Shown here one piece after another: positions 8,614-15,066 of a DNA stretch of 64,000 nt (position 1 is the first letter of the stretch; each line of letters starts with the position of its first letter). The stretch lies in contig JAZSNN010000031.1 in the NCBI GenBank assembly GCA_045536425.1, positions 65,025-129,024 of the forward strand. Reading direction: 5' to 3'. The notes beneath the pieces were generated by a model. The model did not search any database. It worked only from the letters and a program-made list of their open reading frames with translations, and was not told the origin of the DNA. Source of the DNA: UBA11540 sp045536425. Lineage in GTDB: Bacteria; Bacillota; Clostridia; Oscillospirales; Ruminococcaceae. A program made the translations under genes and the position numbers.

Positions 8614-8844
8614 TCATTCTACTATAAAATTCTTTATTTCGGCAAGAAACGCGCCGCAATCGTCGCAGTGAATCCTCATAGTCAAAACCTTGGAAAGATC
8701 AAGGCTGAATATTCCCATAATGGATTTCGCGTCAACCGCGTATCTGCCCGAAATGAGGTCTACGTCAAAGTCGTACTTGCCTACGCAGTTTACGAAAACC
8801 TTTACGTCGTTTATTGCATCAAATTTTATATTTAATTCTTTCAT
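8614..8844 (-). CDS. HPr-like (PTS-HPr fold) protein lacking the phosphorylatable histidine
   Basis: 76 aa, the size of HPr. The second half carries the HPr signature around the regulatory serine (AVDAKSIMGIFSLDL, Ser41 aligning with Ser46). The LHARPA segment holding the active-site histidine is replaced by INDVKVFVN. By analogy with Crh it could be a regulatory protein phosphorylated only on serine, not a PTS phosphocarrier. It is monocistronic, with its own promoter facing that of mtaB. Confidence 0.75.
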   Translation of the reverse strand: MKELNIKFDAINDVKVFVNCVGKYDFDVDLISGRYAVDAKSIMGIFSLDLSKVLTMRIHCDDCGAFLAEIKNFIVE

Positions 8845-8876
8845 AACATATTACCTCCTATTAGGTTTATGATATT

Positions 8877-8905
8877 ATATTAACATTTTCCTTTTGTATA
8901 GTCAA
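8877..8905 (-). promoter_or_regulatory. Promoter of the HPr-like gene
   Basis: Minus-strand -35 TTGACT (8900-8905), 17-bp spacer, -10 TAATAT (8877-8882). It is back-to-back with the mtaB promoter. Confidence 0.6.
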
Positions 8906-8912
8906 CAGATAA

Positions 8913-8941
8913 TTGCATTTTCCGGAAAAAGTTTGTATAAT
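8913..8941 (+). promoter_or_regulatory. Promoter of mtaB
   Basis: -35 TTGCAT (8913-8918), 17-bp spacer, consensus -10 TATAAT (8936-8941), 34 bp before the mtaB ATG. Confidence 0.65.
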
Positions 8942-8975
8942 AGGTACACCACTTATATAACAAAGGATAATTTTT

Positions 8976-10265
8976 ATGAGAGTTGCCTTTTACACGCTTG
9001 GCTGTAAGGTAAACCAATATGAAACCCGCATTATCGAACAAAAATTCATCGAAAACGGGTTTGATGTGGTGGACACTTCGGCAGAGGCGGATATTTACGT
9101 TATCAACTCCTGCACCGTTACGGCGACGGGAGACAAAAAAACAAGACAGATTGTACATCGCTTCAAGAAAAAGAATCCCGAGGCAATTATCGTTTTGACA
9201 GGATGCTTTCCGCAGGCGTATCCCGAGGACGCAAAAGCTATTGAAGAGGCTGATATCGTCACGGGAACACGTGACAGAAACGGGCTTTTCGGACTGGTAC
9301 AGCAGTTTATCTCTGACGGCAAACGCATTGTCAAAATCACCCCTCACGAAAAGGGTGAAGAGTTTGAAAAGATGTGTGCGAAGGGATTTTTCGAGCGCAC
9401 ACGCGCTTTTGTGAAGATTCAAGACGGATGCAACAGATATTGCTCCTATTGCATTATTCCTACCGCCCGTGGTCCTATCAGAAGCAAGGAGCTTGAAGAC
9501 ATTAAAAACGAGCTTGTCACCCTTGCAAAAGAGGGGTACAAGGAAGTCGTTTTGGTGGGAATCAATCTCTCGCTATACGGAAACGAGTTTGGGCTGAGGC
9601 TCATTGATGCGATAAAAGCCGCTTGTGCTGTTGATGGCATTGAAAGGGTGCGTTTGGGTTCTATTGAGCCCGAGCTCATCACCGACGAAGACCTCAAAGA
9701 GATGGCGTCGTTAAAAGAATTTTGTCCACAATTTCATCTCTCGTTGCAGAGCGGCTGTACCGACACGCTGAAGCGGATGAACCGCCACTACACTGCAGAT
9801 GAATATGCCGAACTTGTACAAAAAATCCGCAGCGCTTTTGAAAACCCCGCTATTACAACCGACATTATGGTCGGTTTCCCGAGCGAAGACGAGCACGAGT
9901 TTGAAGAATCCTGCGAGTTTGTGAAAAAGGTCAAAATCGCAAAATCGCACGTTTTCTCATATTCGAGAAGACCAAACACCAGAGCTGACAAGATGCCAAA
10001 TCAGGTCACAAAAGCAGAAAAGGAAAAGCGGAGCAGAAGGCTCATTGAGGTTTGTGACAAGGTGCGAGAGGAATTTTTGCAGACTCAGGTGGGAGTCGAG
10101 TGTGAGGTTTTGTTTGAAACGTTTGATAACAGTCTCGGATATTTCGGATATTCGGAAAACTACACTCCCGTTTATATAAAATGTGAGCAAGACCCTCGAG
10201 GAGAGATAAAAACAGTAAAAATCACAGCTTCCTATGGTGATTATTGCGTGGGCGAGCTTGTATAG
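8976..10265 (+). CDS. mtaB: tRNA threonylcarbamoyladenosine(37) methylthiotransferase MtaB
   Basis: Radical-SAM enzyme that converts t6A37 to ms2t6A37 in tRNAs reading ANN codons. 429 aa with the three family domains. The N-terminal MTTase domain has cysteines in TLGCKVNQYE, NSCTVT and LTGCFPQA. The radical-SAM core has CNRYCSYCIIP, binding the catalytic 4Fe-4S cluster. A C-terminal TRAM-like domain follows. The N-terminus TLGCKVNQYE distinguishes MtaB from MiaB and RimO. Its last 32 bp overlap the longest reading of the next gene. Confidence 0.96.
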   Translation: MRVAFYTLGCKVNQYETRIIEQKFIENGFDVVDTSAEADIYVINSCTVTATGDKKTRQIVHRFKKKNPEAIIVLTGCFPQAYPEDAKAIEEADIVTGTRDRNGLFGLVQQFISDGKRIVKITPHEKGEEFEKMCAKGFFERTRAFVKIQDGCNRYCSYCIIPTARGPIRSKELEDIKNELVTLAKEGYKEVVLVGINLSLYGNEFGLRLIDAIKAACAVDGIERVRLGSIEPELITDEDLKEMASLKEFCPQFHLSLQSGCTDTLKRMNRHYTADEYAELVQKIRSAFENPAITTDIMVGFPSEDEHEFEESCEFVKKVKIAKSHVFSYSRRPNTRADKMPNQVTKAEKEKRSRRLIEVCDKVREEFLQTQVGVECEVLFETFDNSLGYFGYSENYTPVYIKCEQDPRGEIKTVKITASYGDYCVGELV

Positions 10266-11025
10266 AAAGGGTTTTATTAAGGAAATCAAAATCAAAGGTA
10301 AAAAAGCGAGGTCGTCATCTCAACTCTCAGCACTCATCTATGGCAAGGAATATGAAATGGGCCGCCACGGATTTATTCGATTTATGGAATTTGAGTTTAT
10401 GCAAGAGGGCGAAAACTTCGTTACAATGCGTTTTGTTGCTAACGAAGAAACCCTCAAAATGTATCCTTTCAACTTCACATTTGATGCTACATTTATGATA
10501 AACGACGATGATTCCATCCTCTCCACACTCACCGTCACAAACAAGGACGAAAAGGTTATGCCGTTTACCATCGGTCAGCACACAGGCTACACTGTCCCCA
10601 ACGACATCTACAACAGCTGTATTATCACCTTTGAAAAGCCCGAAACGGTGGCATATCCCAAGGTTGTGGTCGAGGAAGGTCTTATTGACACCACTGTTCG
10701 CACTCCCTTTTTGAACAACGAAAAGAGCTTTACGCTAAATCACAGTTTGTTTGACATTGACGCTATTGTCTGTGACGGAATAAAGTCGCGTTCGGTTACT
10801 CTTGAAAGTCCAACAACAGACCTCAAGTTCAGAGTTGATTTCCCCGACTTTGACAACGTTATGTTCTGGGCTATGGCGGGTGAAACCCCCTACGTTTGCA
10901 TCGAGTCCGTTATCGGCTACTGCACCACCACAACCGAAAGCGACGTCTTCGAGGACAAGGCGGGAATCATCAAGCTTTCTACAAACGAATCAAAGAGCTT
11001 TGATATGACAATTACACCACTATAA
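10234..11025 (+). CDS. Aldose 1-epimerase family protein (LacX/GalM-like), N-terminus damaged
   Basis: The body matches LacX-like aldose-epimerase proteins (YGKEYEMGRHGFIRFMEFEF, FTIGQHTGYTVP, VCIESVIGYC), with the conserved His and the C-terminal Glu present. The usual ~60-residue N-terminal part (first beta strands, containing the second GKEY-like segment and a PILFP motif) is absent. The reading frame instead runs back into mtaB without a convincing ribosome site. A deletion joining the first and second GKEY segments is one explanation. The start given is the furthest upstream ATG and is doubtful; the gene may be a pseudogene. Confidence 0.65.
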   Translation: MVIIAWASLYRKGFIKEIKIKGKKARSSSQLSALIYGKEYEMGRHGFIRFMEFEFMQEGENFVTMRFVANEETLKMYPFNFTFDATFMINDDDSILSTLTVTNKDEKVMPFTIGQHTGYTVPNDIYNSCIITFEKPETVAYPKVVVEEGLIDTTVRTPFLNNEKSFTLNHSLFDIDAIVCDGIKSRSVTLESPTTDLKFRVDFPDFDNVMFWAMAGETPYVCIESVIGYCTTTTESDVFEDKAGIIKLSTNESKSFDMTITPL

Positions 11026-11032
11026 ACGAGAT

Positions 11033-11063
11033 GCGCCGACTCAAAAATGAGTCGGCGCGTTTT
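11033..11063. terminator. Bidirectional terminator between epimerase and nuclease genes
   Basis: A 10-bp perfect GC-rich stem (11033-11042 / 11049-11058) with T residues after it on the plus strand, between convergent genes. It touches the stop region of the minus-strand gene at 11065. Confidence 0.8.
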
Positions 11064-11064
11064 G

Positions 11065-12663
11065 TCATCTAATCCATTTGTTGTGGAGGTTTAGAATCTG
11101 GTCGGTGAATTTTGCAAGGTCTTTGTTTGCGCCGTCTTTATTCGCGCGAACGGCAGAAAGAAGCTTGTTATACGCCGCCATAAGTTTTTCATAGGCGGTG
11201 TTCTTTTTATTCTCAACACTTTCCTTTGTGCGAGGTATGGGCTGTGTCTCAACGAGCCATTTGTTTTCGGTCAAATCAAACACAGAGCCCGAAGAAGGCA
11301 TCTCGGTTTTAAAACCTGTCTTTTCCTCAACTGCAGGTGCAAAAAGCTTCATCGCGCTATCGTCACCGTGTACGAGAAATACTCTCGACACCTTATTTTC
11401 AAAGGCGGAAACCCAGTTCAAAAGTCCGTTCTTATCCGCGTGTGAGGACATAGCAGACATCGTTTCGATGTGCGCTCTGACGGTTATCTCCTCACCAAAA
11501 AGCTTGACGGTCGGCGCTCCATCCAAAAGCACTCTGCCGAGCGTTCCGTTTGCCTGATATCCCGCGAAAACGACGGTGCTTTCCGCTCTCCAGAGGTTGT
11601 GCTTTAGATGGTGGCGTATTCTGCCCGCGTCGCACATTCCCGAAGCGGAGATTATAACCTTTGGGGTTTTATCGAGGTTTATAGCCTTTGACTCATCGGA
11701 GGTCACCGAGAGGGTGAGCCCTGCAAAGTCGATGGGGTTTATACCTTTTTCAACAAGCGCTCGGGTTTCGTCATCATAGCACTCGAGCATATTTTCTCTG
11801 AAAACGTGGGTAGCTTCAACGGCAAGCGGGCTGTCGACGTAGACAGGAAAATTATCGTGACCTTTTACAAGTCCGTCGGCTTTTATCTTTCGAATGAAGT
11901 ACAAAAGCTCCTGCGTTCTGCCCACTGCAAATGCGGGAAGAAGGACGTTGCCTCCCCTATCGAGAGTTTGTTGTATTATTCTTGTCAGCGTTTCAATATG
12001 GTCGGTGACTCGCTCGTGGTTGCGGTCGCCGTAGGTAGATTCCATCACAACGTAGTCGGCATTTTTTATATACTGCGGATTTCGAATGAGCGGCTTGTCA
12101 AGGTTTCCGATATCCCCCGAGAAAACAATGGCCTTTTCAACGCCATTTTCTTTGAGGTGGATTTCGGCACTTGCAGAGCCCAAAAGATGTCCCGCATCAA
12201 CAAATTTTACAGAAAATCCATCGGCAAGTGTGACGGTTTCGCCGTATGGCACGCTTCTGAAATTTTCAAGAGCGACAAGTGCATCGTTTACGTCATAGAT
12301 AGGCTCGACGGGCTTTTTACCCGCTCTGAGAGCCTTTTTGCTTTTATATTCCGCCTCGCTCTGCTGAATATAGGCGCTGTCACGGAGCATTATGTTTGCG
12401 AGCGCTTCGGTCGCCTCTGTGCACAAAACTGTACCTGTGAAACCGTTTTTGAATGCTAACGGTATCATTCCCGCGTGGTCGATGTGCGCGTGGGTGAGGA
12501 TGATATAATCCAAATCAACGTATTTTATAGGCATCGGAGCGTTTTCAAAAGGGTTTTGCCCCTGCTCCATTCCCATATCTATCGCTACCTTTAAGCCACA
12601 AGCCTCCAACAGATGCAACGAGCCCGTGACCTCTCGGTCCGCTCCTATAAACGTAAGTTTCAT
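11065..12663 (-). CDS. Beta-CASP metallo-beta-lactamase-fold RNA nuclease-like protein (YSH1/CPSF type)
   Basis: 532-aa MBL-fold hydrolase. It has the zinc motif HAHIDH at residues ~59-64, further metal ligands in DAGHLLGSA and FSGDIGN, the beta-CASP insertion (VLLPAFAVGRTQELLYFI, SPLAVEATHVF, ISASGMCDAGR) and the C-terminal RMMBL segment (SSHADKNGLLNWV, VHGD). These are known features of 5'-3' exo/endoribonucleases. A C-terminal helical tail of ~80 residues is extra. It is a single gene with a TATAAT-like box about 30 bp upstream of the start. Confidence 0.88.
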   Translation of the reverse strand: MKLTFIGADREVTGSLHLLEACGLKVAIDMGMEQGQNPFENAPMPIKYVDLDYIILTHAHIDHAGMIPLAFKNGFTGTVLCTEATEALANIMLRDSAYIQQSEAEYKSKKALRAGKKPVEPIYDVNDALVALENFRSVPYGETVTLADGFSVKFVDAGHLLGSASAEIHLKENGVEKAIVFSGDIGNLDKPLIRNPQYIKNADYVVMESTYGDRNHERVTDHIETLTRIIQQTLDRGGNVLLPAFAVGRTQELLYFIRKIKADGLVKGHDNFPVYVDSPLAVEATHVFRENMLECYDDETRALVEKGINPIDFAGLTLSVTSDESKAINLDKTPKVIISASGMCDAGRIRHHLKHNLWRAESTVVFAGYQANGTLGRVLLDGAPTVKLFGEEITVRAHIETMSAMSSHADKNGLLNWVSAFENKVSRVFLVHGDDSAMKLFAPAVEEKTGFKTEMPSSGSVFDLTENKWLVETQPIPRTKESVENKKNTAYEKLMAAYNKLLSAVRANKDGANKDLAKFTDQILNLHNKWIR

Positions 12664-12749
12664 ACAATCGCCTCCTTTACATCTCTATTATACTTGGTAT
12701 TTTAGGATTTTTCCATACAAAATATAAAAAGGGCGGAAATCCACCCTTT

Positions 12750-12944
12750 TTATTCTTCAATCTTAACAATATCTACAGCTGCATTTAAAAGCAAATTTAT
12801 AAGTTCATTACGAGAGCGGTTTGTTTTGACAGACAAATCATCTAAACGCTCTATCAATTCATCTTTCATTCTTACAGAAACAACCTTGCAACCATCATCG
12901 CCCCTGCGAGCATTCTTTTTTGTTATTTTAATTACATCTGCCAT
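12750..12944 (-). CDS. Ribbon-helix-helix (CopG/Arc-like) DNA-binding protein
   Basis: 64 aa. The sequence CKVVSVRMKDELIERLDDLSVKTNRSRNELINLLLNAAV has the beta-strand/helix/helix pattern of RHH repressors. The ATG at 12944 is preferred over GTG at 12953 because AGGGG sits 8 bp upstream of it. It is divergent from the small Cys/His protein at 13062, and an inverted repeat lies between them. No toxin gene is adjacent, so a toxin-antitoxin role is not supported. Confidence 0.75.
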   Translation of the reverse strand: MADVIKITKKNARRGDDGCKVVSVRMKDELIERLDDLSVKTNRSRNELINLLLNAAVDIVKIEE

Positions 12945-12981
12945 ATTCTCCACCCCTTACTCTTCGTACTTATATTCTAAC

Positions 12982-13011
12982 TTGACAAAAGTAGTATTGG
13001 TATATTATAAT
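12982..13011 (+). promoter_or_regulatory. Promoter for 13062 gene cluster
   Basis: Consensus -35 TTGACA (12982-12987), 18-bp spacer, -10 TATAAT (13006-13011). Confidence 0.75.
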
Positions 13012-13014
13012 TAT

Positions 13015-13033
13015 GTAGTGTATTATATACTAC
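13015..13033. promoter_or_regulatory. Inverted repeat, possible RHH operator
   Basis: GTAGTGTATTATATACTAC is an imperfect palindrome just downstream of the -10 box. A further GTAGTATT half-site sits at 12991 between -35 and -10. The position fits repression by the divergently encoded RHH protein; this is inference. Confidence 0.45.
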
Positions 13034-13061
13034 AACTTGTAATATAGAAGGAGGCGGCAAG

Positions 13062-13268
13062 ATGAGAAGCAAAACCAGCAGAGTTATCTGCGGCACCTGT
13101 CAGTATTGGACAGGGAAACGTGAACCTGTATTTGACGGCAATGGCAATCCTAAGATTGATATTGTTGATGAATTCGGTTTATGCGAACACTTTATAATGG
13201 ATGAAAGTGTTGCGAGAAGAAAAGATTTAAAATGCAAGCACTTTAGCAAATGGACAGAAATTTTGTAG
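13062..13268 (+). CDS. Small Cys/His protein, possible zinc site, function unknown
   Basis: 68 aa behind a strong AAGGAGG ribosome site. Cys10 and Cys13 (CGTC), Cys41-x-His43 (CEH) and Cys58-x-His60 (CKH) could bind one or two zinc ions. I do not recognise a named family. It is the first gene of a likely operon with the SHOCT protein and the lipoprotein that follow. Confidence 0.7.
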   Translation: MRSKTSRVICGTCQYWTGKREPVFDGNGNPKIDIVDEFGLCEHFIMDESVARRKDLKCKHFSKWTEIL

Positions 13269-13279
13269 GGAGATATAAA

Positions 13280-13849
13280 ATGCAAGAAAAAATCTTATTT
13301 AATGAAAAGGCGTCCGCAACTGGTGCTGCGTTAGCTTGTTTAGCTTTGTCAACTATACCTTTTATATTAAGTTATTGTTGTTTGATGGCCTTTTTTGGTC
13401 TTGATGCTTGGGATTTTGGATTTCCATTAATAGCAATAGGGTGCGTCCTCGTCTTGCTAGCTCTTTTAATATTAGTTTTCGGTAGAGACAGTCAAATTTG
13501 TATTACTGATAAAAGGGTATACGGTAAAACTCTATTAGGAAAAAGAGTTGATTTACCATTGGATTCCGTTTCGTCTGTAGGATTGACCAACCCATTGTTT
13601 AATGGCATCTCTGTTTCATCTAATTCTGGTAATATAAGTTTTTATTTGATTTCAAACAGAGACAAAGCGCACAAAGTTTTAAGCAACCTAATCATTGATA
13701 GACAGCGAAGGACAAATGAAACTAGTGTGAGACAAGATGTTCTACAAAGCACTGCCGATGAATTGAAAAAATATAAAGATCTACTTGATAGCAGTGTAAT
13801 TACACAAGAAGAATTTGACCAAAAGAAAAAACAGTTATTAGGTTTGTAA
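13280..13849 (+). CDS. Membrane protein with PH-like and SHOCT domains
   Basis: 189 aa. Two transmembrane helices lie at about residues 14-40 and 50-70. They are followed by a bacterial PH-like beta domain (ICITDKRVYGKTLLGKRVDLPLDSV) and a C-terminal SHOCT helix pair (ELKKYKDLLDSSVITQEEFD, then QKKKQLLGL). The ATG at 13280 has GGGAG upstream; an earlier in-frame ATG overlaps the previous gene. SHOCT tails are usually oligomerisation or regulatory modules. No specific role can be read. Confidence 0.75.
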   Translation: MQEKILFNEKASATGAALACLALSTIPFILSYCCLMAFFGLDAWDFGFPLIAIGCVLVLLALLILVFGRDSQICITDKRVYGKTLLGKRVDLPLDSVSSVGLTNPLFNGISVSSNSGNISFYLISNRDKAHKVLSNLIIDRQRRTNETSVRQDVLQSTADELKKYKDLLDSSVITQEEFDQKKKQLLGL

Positions 13850-13874
13850 AATATCAAAAATTAAAGGAGAAATT

Positions 13875-14195
13875 ATGATGAAAAAAATACTAGTAATGCT
13901 CTTGGTTGTGATTATATTACTCACAAATGTTGGATGCGGGTCAAAAAGCAATTCTATTGATTCGCAAGATTCTAATTATACGGAAGCAGAACTTAAAGAT
14001 TTTAAAGAAGAACTAAGAGAATTGTTGTTGGGAGCTAGTAAAGCCACCGTAGAGGATGCATTAGGTTCAGCCTATGAGGTTTCAGGAGGCACTTACTTTT
14101 ATGTGTTACCTAAGCAGCGTTTGGTGGCCGCAATAACTTATACATTCAATGGTTACAATCAGGTTGTTAAAACAGTAACTTTTCTTGATTTGTAA
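13875..14195 (+). CDS. Small lipoprotein
   Basis: 106 aa with a lipoprotein signal peptide ending in the lipobox LTNVGC, so it should be lipidated on Cys and anchored outside the membrane. The rest is a short acidic helix followed by a small beta domain (VEDALGSAYEVSGGTYFYVL) that recalls SmpA/BamE-like folds, though only weakly. AAAGGAG precedes two adjacent ATG codons. It is probably co-transcribed with the SHOCT protein 25 bp upstream. Confidence 0.7.
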   Translation: MMKKILVMLLVVIILLTNVGCGSKSNSIDSQDSNYTEAELKDFKEELRELLLGASKATVEDALGSAYEVSGGTYFYVLPKQRLVAAITYTFNGYNQVVKTVTFLDL

Positions 14196-14210
14196 ATTTA
14201 TAATACATAA

Positions 14211-14246
14211 AAAAGGGGAGCGGTTTTTCCGTTCCCTTTTAGTTTT
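14211..14246 (+). terminator. Terminator after the lipoprotein gene
   Basis: A stem of about 12 bp with G-U pairs (14211-14223 / 14229-14240) followed by AGTTTTT. Confidence 0.7.
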
Positions 14247-14272
14247 TGTAGTAAAATACACCTGCAAGTAGT

Positions 14273-14623
14273 TTACAGATTATACTTTTCTTTTGTTGTG
14301 TTTATAGAAGAAATCAATATGCGTCTGATTTTTCCACAGTCGTTTTTAAGTTCGGAACACTGTTTGCTATCAACTATATTCGTTTTTGAAAAGAGTTCCA
14401 ACCAATATTCTGTTTCGTAACATTCCTTTAACGCTATTTGGAGTTTTGAAACAAAATCAGCCTTGCTTTGTGCGTAATTTGCTTCGTGAATATTCGCACC
14501 TATACTTGTTCCGCTTCTTAGAATCTGATTTTTCAAAGCACTTCTTCCTTGAATTTGGTCTGTCGTTTTTACAATCTTTACCGCAAACTCAACAGAGAGT
14601 TCTATTAACAGGTTGTCAGACAT
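14273..14623 (-). CDS. Four-helix bundle protein (S23 / 23S rRNA intervening-sequence family)
   Basis: 116 aa. It contains the family pattern FAVKIVKTTDQI, SGTSIGANIHEANYAQSKADF and ALKECYETEYWLELF. The ATG at 14623 has AAAGGAG upstream; a longer frame runs into the hairpin array and is rejected. Family members are found inside rRNA intervening sequences and as Avd-like proteins near diversity-generating retroelements; neither context is present here. Immediately upstream is an array of short hairpins (14624-14843). Confidence 0.88.
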   Translation of the reverse strand: MSDNLLIELSVEFAVKIVKTTDQIQGRSALKNQILRSGTSIGANIHEANYAQSKADFVSKLQIALKECYETEYWLELFSKTNIVDSKQCSELKNDCGKIRRILISSINTTKEKYNL

Positions 14624-14843
14624 ATTTTTCTCCTTTTGATGAAATGCGCTTTGCGCATGAAATGAATTCTTCATGAAATGCAGCCACGGCTGCATGAAAT
14701 AAAATTTGCCCAAATTTAATTTTTCAAACAATGTGCCACATCCGAAACGGATGTGGCACATTTCATGCTTTAGCATTTAATTCACAGCGTGAATTTCATT
14801 TGCCGTGAGGCAAATTTCATTACAAATAATCTGCGATTATTTG
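14624..14843 (-). repeat. Array of mini-hairpins linked by TGAAA / TTTCA
   Basis: Read on the minus strand, about nine small hairpins follow each other. Examples are CAAATAATC/GATTATTTG, TTTGCC/GGCAAA, a 13-bp stem at about 14738-14764, TGCAGCC/GGCTGCA and TGCGC/GCGCA. They are joined by TGAAA in the left half and TTTCA in the right half. The array ends at the ribosome site of the four-helix protein gene. The outermost hairpin probably served as terminator of the GGGtGRT gene before the island inserted. Confidence 0.7.
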
Positions 14844-14933
14844 TTAAGTGCTTCGTTTACTGCAACTGCGCAAGCAACTGTCATACCAACCATGGGGTTG
14901 TTACCAGCGCCGATGAGACCCATCATCTCAACG
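14844..14933. repeat. Left attachment repeat (attL), duplicated 3' end of GGGtGRT gene
   Basis: 90 bp matching 31492-31581 with three mismatches. On the minus strand it encodes the last ~27 codons of the GGGtGRT protein (MMGLIGAGNNPMVGMTVACA...), followed by AAA TAA at 14839-14844 and a hairpin. This is the remnant of the original gene end. Confidence 0.88.
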
Positions 14934-15066
14934 CATATTGAACCAGTAGATAAAACAACTCCACAAATATAGCCCGAAAGTCTTTGTAAAACCTAATCTT
15001 TAAACGTCAAATCAAATACACCAAACACATCGTTTTAAGTTTCCTTAAACGCATTATAACGTGTTT

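Noticed and set aside
8880..9422. 180-codon minus-strand frame opposite mtaB
   Set aside because: It is a shadow of mtaB with no homology or start signal.
12750..13268. Toxin-antitoxin pair (RHH plus small protein)
   Set aside because: The genes are divergent and not co-operonic, and the small Cys/His protein has no toxin motif.
14273..14623. Diversity-generating retroelement (because of the Avd-like fold)
   Set aside because: No reverse transcriptase, template repeat or variable target gene is nearby.
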